Below are positions 25,184 through 31,253 of a DNA stretch of 31,253 bases, in pieces. The DNA is from Dyella_B sp035508675. Lineage in GTDB: Bacteria; Pseudomonadota; Gammaproteobacteria; Xanthomonadales; Rhodanobacteraceae. Numbering within the stretch: position 1 is the first letter of the stretch; the number at the start of each line of letters is the position of its first letter. The notes beneath the pieces are model-generated. The model worked only from the letters and a program-made list of their open reading frames with translations. It did no database searches and was not told where the DNA came from. The DNA is taken from positions 1 through 31,253 of the forward strand of contig NZ_DATJMN010000029.1 of NCBI RefSeq assembly GCF_035508675.1. The letters run 5' to 3'. The position numbers were made by a program, and so were the translations under genes.

Positions 25184-25229
25184 GGTAGCGGGTGGCTGAC
25201 GGAAAGGCGGGGCGAAGTGCCAACTCGCT

Positions 25230-25253
25230 CCGGAAATCCGGCGCTGATATAGT
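25230..25253 (+). promoter_or_regulatory. Extended -10 promoter of sapC with adjacent palindrome
   Basis: TGA-TATAGT (25245-25253) matches the extended -10 form TGnTATAAT with one mismatch and would start transcription near 25260, giving a leader of about 80 nt. The small palindrome CCGGA-AA-TCCGG (25230-25241) overlaps the expected -35 area and could be an operator. No good -35 box is seen, as is usual for extended -10 promoters. Confidence 0.45.
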
Positions 25254-25339
25254 GGCTGTTCATCCGTAGTCCCGACGCCGGGCTTGGGAGGGGGAGCCGT
25301 GGGTGGCGACCCCGGCACGGCGGGGCAGAGGTAAGTAAC

Positions 25340-26101
25340 GTGGCTGAAGTACTTTTCTACGAGCGCCCGGTTCCGCTCAACCGCACCGTACACAAGGATC
25401 TGCGCATCAAGGGGCTGCAAAACCTCAAGTTCGCGCACAACGTGCACTCCGTGCCGTTGACCTGCACGGAATTCCCGGTCGCCGCGCGCGACATCCCGAT
25501 CCTGTTCGCCGGCCCCGACGAGACCAGCGCCGGCCCGATGGCCCTGCTGGGCTTGCGCCAGAACGAAAACCTGTTCCTGGATGGCACCGGCCAGTGGGCG
25601 CCGAACGTGTACATCCCGGCCTTCGTGCGCCGCTATCCGTTCGTGCTGGCCGAAAAGCCGCCGGGTGCGGAAGGCGACGACTTCACCGTGTTCCTCGACG
25701 AAGCCTATGAAGGCTTCAACAGCGCCGAAGGCGAGCGCCTGTTCAAGGAAGACGGCAGCGAAAGTGACATGCTGAAGAACGCCGTGACCTTCCTCGGCGA
25801 ATTCCAGCAGCACGTCGCGCGCACCAAGCAGCTGATGGAAGACCTGCACAAGTACGACCTGCTCGAGCCGCGCAACATTCGCCTGGAACGCAACGGCAAC
25901 GTGATCAACCTCAATGGCCTGTACGTGGTCAGCGAGGAAAAGCTGCGCAAGCTCGATGCCGCAACCACGCACCGTTTCCTCACCGACGGCACCCTGGGTT
26001 GGATCTACGCCCACCTCTTGTCGCTGATGAACATCGATCGCGTCGGCCAGCGTCTGGCCCAGCGCGAGGAAGCCGAAGCGGCGAACGCCACCAAGAACTG
26101 A
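25340..26101 (+). CDS. SapC family protein
   Basis: A 253-residue soluble protein whose whole length matches the SapC family (PF07277): VLFYERPVPLNRTVHKDLRI at the start, FAHNVHSVPLTCTEFPVAAR, then NENLFLDGTGQWAPNVYIPA and RRYPFVLAEKP. No signal peptide or membrane segment is seen. The family is named after a gene beside a Campylobacter S-layer locus; its biochemical role is unknown. In Xanthomonadales and Caulobacterales its genes often accompany TonB receptors, but here it stands alone as a single-gene unit with its own promoter and terminator. The start is GTG, preceded by AGAGGT at a suitable distance. The roughly 80-nt leader can fold (GCCGTG 25296-25301 with CACGGC 25316-25321) just before the ribosome site. 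Confidence 0.9.
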   Translation: MAEVLFYERPVPLNRTVHKDLRIKGLQNLKFAHNVHSVPLTCTEFPVAARDIPILFAGPDETSAGPMALLGLRQNENLFLDGTGQWAPNVYIPAFVRRYPFVLAEKPPGAEGDDFTVFLDEAYEGFNSAEGERLFKEDGSESDMLKNAVTFLGEFQQHVARTKQLMEDLHKYDLLEPRNIRLERNGNVINLNGLYVVSEEKLRKLDAATTHRFLTDGTLGWIYAHLLSLMNIDRVGQRLAQREEAEAANATKN

Positions 26102-26129
26102 TCGTTCGAAGCGGCTCGCAAGACACATC

Positions 26130-26163
26130 ATCCCCCGTTCTCCGGAACGGGGGATTTTGTTTG
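26130..26163 (+). terminator. Strong intrinsic terminator of sapC
   Basis: An 11-bp perfect stem ATCCCCCGTTC (26130-26140) / GAACGGGGGAT (26145-26155), 4-nt loop, followed by TTTGTTTG. It begins 28 bp after the sapC stop codon. Confidence 0.93.
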
Positions 26164-26204
26164 TGCGCCACTTGTATGTCGGAGCAAATCCCAGCCTGCG
26201 GGCA

Positions 26205-26356
26205 ATGCTCCGAACTTAAGGACATAGCGTGATCCTTCGTTGGCGGTGAGCGCAGCGAACCCCAACATCGCGATCCATGTGCATGGCGACGTTGGGGTTC
26301 GCATACGCTCACCACCAGTATCTACACGACTCGATTCTGGCTTAAGTTCGGAGCAT
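26205..26356. repeat. Dispersed palindromic repeat, copy 3 (complete, 152 bp)
   Basis: The outer arms ATGCTCCGAACTTAAG (26205-26220) and CTTAAGTTCGGAGCAT (26341-26356) are exact 16-bp inverted repeats. Inner arms pair TGGCGGTGAGCG plus GCGAACCCCAAC (26241-26266) with GTTGGGGTTCGC plus ACGCTCACCACCA (26291-26317), around a CCATG/CATGG tip. The unit ends one base before the cytochrome c stop codon (26357). It looks like a non-autonomous palindromic element or large REP; no transposase is present. Confidence 0.85.
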
Positions 26357-26806
26357 TCACCTTGCGGGTGCCCGGCCACCGGGATGCATCGCGGCCACAT
26401 CCGCCGCGGTGATGCTGTTGCTGTAGTGATTGCCAAAATGGCTGCGTACGTAATTCACCACCTCGGCGATTTGCGCATCGGTGAGCATGGTGTCCTTGAA
26501 GAAATTCTTGCGATCCGGCGGCCGCTCCACGAACGAGGGCATGTCGTGCCGGCCGAACAGGATCACTGCGGCCATGTATTGCGGTGAAACGAGCTTGGGA
26601 TTGTTTGCCAGCGCGGGATAGCTGCCGGCGCCGCTCGCGCCTTTGGCGTCGGGCATGTGGCAGCCCTGGCAGATAGCGTGGAAGATCGCTTCGCCGTTCG
26701 CATGATTGATCGAGTCGTACGTGTAGAGCGCGTGGTCGGGCGATTGCGCCGCGGCGAAGCTCGCCACGGCAAGCCATAGCACGGGGATGAAAAACAACCG
26801 TTTCAT
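26357..26806 (-). CDS. Periplasmic class I c-type cytochrome, partner of the amine oxidase
   Basis: A 149-residue secreted monohaem cytochrome. Sec signal peptide 1-20 (MKRLFFIPVLWLAVASFAAA). Haem motif C46-Q-G-C49-H50, followed by MPDAKGASGAGSYPALANNP and a distal Met candidate M89 (RHDMPSF), then a C-terminal helix typical of cytochrome c (LTDAQIAEVVNYVRSHFGN). Its ATG overlaps the stop of the upstream amine oxidase (ATGA), and AGGAGG lies 6 nt before it, so the pair is translationally coupled. It probably accepts electrons from that flavoenzyme in the periplasm and passes them to the respiratory chain. The role is inferred from the gene pairing; the cytochrome identity is secure. Confidence 0.92.
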   Translation of the reverse strand: MKRLFFIPVLWLAVASFAAAQSPDHALYTYDSINHANGEAIFHAICQGCHMPDAKGASGAGSYPALANNPKLVSPQYMAAVILFGRHDMPSFVERPPDRKNFFKDTMLTDAQIAEVVNYVRSHFGNHYSNSITAADVAAMHPGGRAPAR

Positions 26807-28413
26807 GCTGTGCCTCCTGCCATCACGCGCTGATGCAGCCGGGTGATCACATCCAGCGCGGAGGTCACCGCGCCTTCCTGCCAGGCCGGCAGATAGGAGG
26901 CATGTTCGCCTGCCAACGCGATGCGCCCATCGATCTGGCATAGATTGTCGTAGTGCTGCGCGCGCAGTTCGTCGGTCCAGGTGGCAAAGCAGCCGAGCGT
27001 GAACGGCGCGCGATGCCACGCCACCGCGACGCCGTTTTCGAATTCCGTGTTGTATTGCGGATGGATTTGGCTGCCGTATTCCACGGCTCGGCGAACGCGT
27101 TCCTCGGGCGACATGGCGGTGAACTGATACGCGTCCAGGCCATACAGATAAGCACCGAGCAGCACGCCTTTGCCCTTGCGATTGAAGTCGTAGTTCGGAT
27201 AGCTGATGGTGTTGATCGGCAGATCCGTCAGGGTGATGCCGCCGTAGATGTCTTCGTCTTCCTCCCAGAAGCGGCGCTTGAATTGCAGGCCCACTTTCAC
27301 GGATGCGGCATACGGTACGGCGCCGATCGCCGCGGCCATCGGCGCACTCACGTTGATGGGAATCTGGCTGAGGATGGATAGCGGAATGGTGCAGAGGCAC
27401 CAGTCTGCGCGTGCTGTTTGCGCGTCGCCCGGATGGCGCGCGTCGTCGTAACTGACTGTGACGCCGTGCGCGTCCTGGTGAATGGCGGTGACTTTGGCGT
27501 GGTAGCGGATGACGCCATCCAGTTGGCGCCCGAACGCTTCGCCGATGCGACCCATGCCGTCGGCGGGTTGGAACAAGGTGGTCTGGAATTCGTAGTTCTC
27601 GCCGTCGGTGAGGCCCGACCACAGGTGCGAACTGAGCACATCGTGCAGTTGCAGCGGTTGCGAATCCAGTGGCTTGGCCGACAAGCCGCCGCCGGGCTCC
27701 TTGTCGTAGCCGCGGCGACGACTGGCGCGTGTGCCGGCGGCGTAGGCGTAGTTTTCGTTCAGCGCGCCCCATTGGCGCAGCGAGTCGAGCAGCACGGCCT
27801 GGTCTTCTTTGGTGACCTGCGCGTCGAGCTTGCCCTGCTGCGTAACCTTGGCCAGCAATTCCGCGACGTGTCCGCGGTAGTCTGCGTTGATGGCACGATA
27901 GCGCTGCGGCTTGCCGCCGAAGGCTTTGGTGCTGTGCAGATACGCGTTGTAGTTGACCTGCACGAAGGGTTCGAGGGGTATGTTGAGTTTCTTGCAGTAA
28001 TCGAGCAGGCCGCGATGGTGATAAGGAATGCGCCATGGGCCTGGATTGACGTACAGGCCGCGCTCGAACTGGCAATGCTGGGTGAAGCCGCCCAGTTCGG
28101 TGTACGTATCGCCGCCACGCAGTGTCCAGTTCCGGCCGCCGGGGCGTGCGTTGTATTCCAGCACCTGCACTTGGTAGCCGGCCTGGCGCAACTCATACGC
28201 CGCCACCATGCCGGCCAATCCTGCGCCCAAGATCAGCACGGACGTGCCGCGCGGCGCAGCTTGCAGCGCGGGCGTGCCCCGGTAGGGTGATGCACCCGCA
28301 AAACCCAGTCTGTCCATGGCTGCATACATCGCCGCGCCGCCTGCGCTGAGCCCGATCAGGCGCAGCAAGTCACGGCGCGTCATCGTTTGGTTGCCGTCCT
28401 GTTCCCCTTGCAT
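26803..28413 (-). CDS. Tat-exported FAD-dependent amine oxidase/dehydrogenase
   Basis: A 536-residue flavin amine oxidase (monoamine oxidase / L-amino acid oxidase superfamily). A twin-arginine signal (TRRDLLRLIG, R13-R14, then GLSAGGAAMYAAM) predicts folded export to the periplasm. The FAD Rossmann motif is SVLILGAGLAGMVAAYELRQ (G63, G65, G68), then VLEYNARPGGRNWT. The C-terminal flavin-contact segment is GRIALAGEHASYLPAWQEGA. The substrate cannot be told from sequence; amines or amino acids are expected. The directly coupled cytochrome c suggests that it is a dehydrogenase passing electrons to cytochrome, as shown for nicotine oxidoreductase NicA2 with CycN, and not an oxygen-using oxidase. 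The start at 28413 has AAGGGG 7 nt upstream; a second ATG at 28383 lacks a ribosome site. Confidence 0.92.
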   Translation of the reverse strand: MQGEQDGNQTMTRRDLLRLIGLSAGGAAMYAAMDRLGFAGASPYRGTPALQAAPRGTSVLILGAGLAGMVAAYELRQAGYQVQVLEYNARPGGRNWTLRGGDTYTELGGFTQHCQFERGLYVNPGPWRIPYHHRGLLDYCKKLNIPLEPFVQVNYNAYLHSTKAFGGKPQRYRAINADYRGHVAELLAKVTQQGKLDAQVTKEDQAVLLDSLRQWGALNENYAYAAGTRASRRRGYDKEPGGGLSAKPLDSQPLQLHDVLSSHLWSGLTDGENYEFQTTLFQPADGMGRIGEAFGRQLDGVIRYHAKVTAIHQDAHGVTVSYDDARHPGDAQTARADWCLCTIPLSILSQIPINVSAPMAAAIGAVPYAASVKVGLQFKRRFWEEDEDIYGGITLTDLPINTISYPNYDFNRKGKGVLLGAYLYGLDAYQFTAMSPEERVRRAVEYGSQIHPQYNTEFENGVAVAWHRAPFTLGCFATWTDELRAQHYDNLCQIDGRIALAGEHASYLPAWQEGAVTSALDVITRLHQRVMAGGTA

Positions 28414-28548
28414 CGCTTGCCCCTTCGTGTTCGAGCTGCCAGCACAGCGTGTCTTGGTCGATGGAGGCAGTGACATAAGGCATGCTTCGACGCATACCAT
28501 TTCCTTTTCCCCGTTATGGATCAAAGACGGGGAGAGGGAGTAAGGCAG

Positions 28549-29022
28549 TCAATGCACCGGTTTGGCCATGCGCAGCAGGTCGAGATTGAATCCGGCTGCT
28601 TCGTACAGCGCCTTGGCGCGTTCATTGCCGGGAAATACCGCCAGCGTCACCAACTGGCACTGATGCTCGCGCGCCCATTCCTCGGCATGCTCGATCAGCG
28701 CCTTGCCCACGCCCTGGCCTTCGTGACGCGGCGAAACGGCAAGGTCGGAGATATGGCAGTTGTGGCGGCCAGTGAAGAAGTCCTGCGTTTTCTGCAGGTG
28801 GATGAAGCCCACGCGATCGCCGTCGTCGTTCTCGGCGACGAACACGTAGCTGTTGGAAGGCTGGTCATCCAGATGCCGGCTGAGGTCCTTGCGGATACCT
28901 TCGATGCATTCGTGCCGCTTGCGCCAGGCAGGCAGGTTGAAATCCACGAAGCGTGGAACCAGGCCGAGGATGAAGTCGTCGTCATCCTCGGCCAGACGAA
29001 TAAGAAATGTGCTGTCGCTCAT
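28549..29022 (-). CDS. GNAT-family N-acetyltransferase
   Basis: A 157-residue GCN5-related acetyltransferase. Beta4 and the acetyl-CoA loop are clear in ISDLAVSPRHEGQGVGKALI (Q/R-x-x-G-x-G/A pyrophosphate-binding motif, HEGQGVGKA). ALYEAAGFNLDLLRM near the end is the usual C-terminal signature. The substrate (amine of a small molecule, peptide or protein) is unknown. The ATG at 29022 is chosen because the family fold starts just after it; no good ribosome site is visible, and the frame is open upstream into repeat DNA. It lies between the ester hydrolase and the amine oxidase genes on the same strand, with 135 and 182 bp gaps, so it is probably transcribed on its own. Confidence 0.9.
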   Translation of the reverse strand: MSDSTFLIRLAEDDDDFILGLVPRFVDFNLPAWRKRHECIEGIRKDLSRHLDDQPSNSYVFVAENDDGDRVGFIHLQKTQDFFTGRHNCHISDLAVSPRHEGQGVGKALIEHAEEWAREHQCQLVTLAVFPGNERAKALYEAAGFNLDLLRMAKPVH

Positions 29023-29126
29023 GCGCCGACCGGTCGATAAGGAACGGGTAAGGTCGGTTCTACACCCAATGGGGGCGCGGGTGGAAGCCCCTCGCGGGCG
29101 ATGGCAACGCGCGCGCGGGGGGAAAC

Positions 29127-29196
29127 CATGCGAACGCCAACATCCGTCGACATAGGCATGGCGATGCTGGGGTTCACGTGCGTTCACCCCAGCCTA
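29127..29196. repeat. Dispersed palindromic repeat, copy 4 (degenerate)
   Basis: Left part CATGCGAACGCCAACATCC and right part GGCGATGCTGGGGTTCACG, then TGCGTTCACCCCAGCCTAC, resemble the inner arms of copies 2 and 3 with several mismatches. It lies 8 bp beyond the stop codon of the ester hydrolase gene. Confidence 0.6.
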
Positions 29197-29204
29197 CAGA
29201 TTGC

Positions 29205-31166
29205 TCAGCCACCTATCACCGGCAGCGATATGTAACTCGCCTGATCCCCCGAGTGATAAACCCGCTGCGTCGCCTTCTGATAATCCGCCGGCTTGGCAAA
29301 GAAAATATTCGGTACGAAGGTCTGCGGGTTGCGGTCGTACAGCGGAAACCAGCTCGATTGCACCTGCACCATCACGCGGTGGCCGGGCAGGAACACGTGG
29401 TTCGCCGTGGGCAGGTCGAAGCGGTAGGCCAGGGGTTGATTGGCGGCGAGCGGCTTGGGGTTGTCGTAGCCTTGGCGATAACGGCCGCGGAAGATATCCA
29501 TCGACACGGCCAGCTGATAGCCGCCCATTTCCGGCTGCTCGGCTACCTGGTCGGGGTAGACGTCGATCAGCTTCACCACCCAGTCGCTGTCCGTACCGCT
29601 GGTCGATGCCACCAGATGCACCACCGGCGTGCCGGCGATGACCAGCGGCTGGGTGAGCGTATCGGAGACATAGGTGAGCACGTCGGTGCGGCCGGAGGCT
29701 TCGCGCTGATCGTCCACCAACCATTGCGGCCAGGTGAGTCCGTTGTCGTAGCCGATCGGCTGGATCGGACGGGCGCGGAACGGCACGGGGTGGGCCGGAT
29801 CGGAGACATACTCGTCGTAGGTGCTACCGTTGCCGGGCGCCCGGAAGCCGAGCTTGTTGTCCGCCTCCAGATACAGTGGGCGGCTCTTGGCGGCGCAGCC
29901 TTGTTCGCAGGCCAGCGGCCAATGGCTCAGGCGCTGCCATTGATTGCTGCCGGTTTGATAGGCCGTGACCGGCGCGATGTCCGCCTTGGGTGCGCCGTCC
30001 TTCAAGTACTGCGCCAGGAACGGACGCAGGATGTGCTCGCGGAAATACTTGGCCGTGTCGCTGCCGAAGCGGATTGCGCCGAGCGAGCTGCCTTCCTCGA
30101 TTTCCTGGCCGTGGTGCCAGGGGCCCATCACGAGTTTCACCATGTCGCCGCGGGTGTCCTTCGGCTTGATGGCGCGATACACGGCGAGTGCGCCGTAGAT
30201 GTCTTCCTGGTCCCACAGGCTGTGCACCAGCATTGTCGGCACTTTCAGCGGCTGCGCGGCGAGTACCTTGTCGACCGCCTGCTCGCTCCAGAACGCATCG
30301 TAGGCAGGGTGGGCCGTCACCTTGTTCCAGAAGCCCAGCTGCTCCATGCCGTACTGCTTGCCCATGTTGCCGGCGGATACGTAATGCATGAACAGGTCGT
30401 ATTCATCGTGGTAGCTGGTCCACCACTTGTAGCTGTTGTCGCGGCTGGCGGTCTGTTCGTAGATGTAAGACATGTTCTGCTGGCGGAAGGCGCCATGATG
30501 GAACCAGTCGTCGCCCATCCAGCCGTCCACCATCGGGTTCATCGGTACGGCGACTTTCAGCGCCGGATGCGGGTTCACCAGCGACATCAGCGGTTCGAAG
30601 CCGTCGTAGGAAATGCCGATGGTGCCGACCTTGCCGTTTGACTCCGGCACGTTCTTCACCAGCCAGTCGATGGTGTCGTACGTGTCGGTGGCGTCATCGA
30701 CAGGGGTCGGATTGAGCGGGCCATGCACCGGCCGGTTCATCACGTAATCGCCTTCGGAACCGTATTTGCCGCGAATGTCCTGAATCACGCGGATATAGCC
30801 GTCTTCCACGATCACGTCGGTGGCGTTGTCGTAGCCTTCCAGCATCGGGCCAAGGTGGCCGCTCATCACATGATGGGTGAGTTCCTTCGCGTCATATGGC
30901 GTGCGCGTAAGTACGATACCGGCGTGATGCGCGCCTTTGGGAATCAGGATCACCGTGTTGAGCTTCACGCCGTCGCGCATCGGAATCTTCACGTCGCGCT
31001 CGATGTAGTCGAAGCTCTCGGTGGCCGGCTTGAATTGCGCCGGTGTTTCGCTGGGGTAGTTGGGGTATTGCGGCTTCGGCGTGCCGTCCATGGCCAATGC
31101 CGCACCGCTCAGGCTGAGCAGCAGGGTGAGCAGGGCGGGTTTGATGCTGCGTACAGCGATCTTCAT
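29205..31166 (-). CDS. Alpha-amino-acid ester hydrolase (CocE/NonD family)
   Basis: A 653-residue secreted serine hydrolase. Sec signal peptide about 1-25 (LLTLLLSLSGAALA). The alpha/beta-hydrolase domain holds S186 in GISYDGF, D319 in SLWDQED and H352 in GPWHHG; a jellyroll C-terminal domain follows (SDWVVKLIDVYPD, MDIFRGRYRQGY, MVQVQSSWFPLYDRNPQTFV). The spacing of S, D and H equals that of the Xanthomonas citri alpha-amino-acid ester hydrolase (S174, D307, H340). The carboxylate cluster that binds the substrate's alpha-amino group is also kept (D220, E321, D322). The enzyme hydrolyses or transfers alpha-amino-acid esters and amides, including beta-lactam side chains; its natural role is unknown, perhaps peptide or dipeptide scavenging. 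The start has AAGGGGAG 6 nt upstream. It is the first gene of the minus-strand run at the right edge. Confidence 0.93.
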   Translation of the reverse strand: MKIAVRSIKPALLTLLLSLSGAALAMDGTPKPQYPNYPSETPAQFKPATESFDYIERDVKIPMRDGVKLNTVILIPKGAHHAGIVLTRTPYDAKELTHHVMSGHLGPMLEGYDNATDVIVEDGYIRVIQDIRGKYGSEGDYVMNRPVHGPLNPTPVDDATDTYDTIDWLVKNVPESNGKVGTIGISYDGFEPLMSLVNPHPALKVAVPMNPMVDGWMGDDWFHHGAFRQQNMSYIYEQTASRDNSYKWWTSYHDEYDLFMHYVSAGNMGKQYGMEQLGFWNKVTAHPAYDAFWSEQAVDKVLAAQPLKVPTMLVHSLWDQEDIYGALAVYRAIKPKDTRGDMVKLVMGPWHHGQEIEEGSSLGAIRFGSDTAKYFREHILRPFLAQYLKDGAPKADIAPVTAYQTGSNQWQRLSHWPLACEQGCAAKSRPLYLEADNKLGFRAPGNGSTYDEYVSDPAHPVPFRARPIQPIGYDNGLTWPQWLVDDQREASGRTDVLTYVSDTLTQPLVIAGTPVVHLVASTSGTDSDWVVKLIDVYPDQVAEQPEMGGYQLAVSMDIFRGRYRQGYDNPKPLAANQPLAYRFDLPTANHVFLPGHRVMVQVQSSWFPLYDRNPQTFVPNIFFAKPADYQKATQRVYHSGDQASYISLPVIGG

Positions 31167-31253
31167 GGTGACTCCCCTTTGGATGAGCGGGGGTAGCCTA
31201 GCGTTAATCGGCGGAGCTTGGCATGTCGCAGTGCCGAATGCTTCCCTTACCGT

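Noticed and set aside
26357..28075. A 572-codon frame joining the cytochrome c to a long N-terminal extension
   Set aside because: The extension is an out-of-frame reading of the amine oxidase. The cytochrome has its own signal peptide, ATG and strong AGGAGG site at 26806.
28503..28532. CCCCGT/ACGGGG hairpin downstream of the GNAT gene as a terminator
   Set aside because: The loop is 12 nt and the minus-strand transcript continues with AAAAGG, not T residues.
29178..30641. 487-codon plus-strand frame opposite the ester hydrolase
   Set aside because: The minus strand encodes a complete, well-conserved enzyme. The antisense translation is a shadow with no recognisable family.

Overview
The window looks like a chromosomal segment of a high-GC gammaproteobacterium of the order Xanthomonadales, most likely family Rhodanobacteraceae (Dyella/Luteibacter/Rhodanobacter-like). 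This is inferred from the gene content: an oxyR of Xanthomonas type, a secreted S8 protease with a PPC domain, a SapC protein, an alpha-amino-acid ester hydrolase close to the Xanthomonas enzyme, and a dispersed palindromic repeat. No database search was possible, so the taxonomy is a judgement from protein resemblance. I see no rRNA, tRNA, insertion sequence, CRISPR array or prophage.

Left part (1-3856, all minus strand): the 5' end of oxyR with a good OxyR box almost touching its start codon; a DUF1016/YhcG PD-(D/E)XK nuclease whose coding sequence carries a perfect 12+1+12 palindrome; and a secreted subtilisin-like protease with its own terminator.

Centre (3857-13558, minus strand): a giant trimeric autotransporter adhesin of about 2778 residues. 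It is built almost entirely of YadA-type head repeats interrupted by ten neck motifs, with a short stalk and a YadA membrane anchor. Upstream lies a 612-bp gene-free stretch holding 10-bp-phased direct repeats and half of a dispersed repeat. Beyond it is an OmpR/PhoB-type response regulator whose receiver domain has glycine where the phospho-accepting aspartate should be. Regulator, phased repeats, adhesin and protease form a plausible surface-adhesion locus.

Plus-strand block (13691-19711): an exported M1 zinc aminopeptidase, prmC (release-factor glutamine methyltransferase) and a TonB-dependent outer-membrane receptor. It converges on a minus-strand group: an HNH endonuclease, dxs (isoprenoid precursor synthesis) and hpnN (hopanoid RND transporter). 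dxs and hpnN join precursor supply to hopanoid export, and the Dxs protein lacks most of a loop found in typical homologues.

Right part (25340-31253): a plus-strand sapC with an extended -10 promoter and strong terminator; then on the minus strand a translationally coupled pair of a Tat-exported flavin amine oxidase and a c-type cytochrome, a GNAT acetyltransferase and an alpha-amino-acid ester hydrolase. The oxidase-cytochrome pair resembles the arrangement of nicotine-type amine dehydrogenases that pass electrons to cytochrome c. Four copies or half-copies of one palindromic repeat family sit at gene ends across the window.
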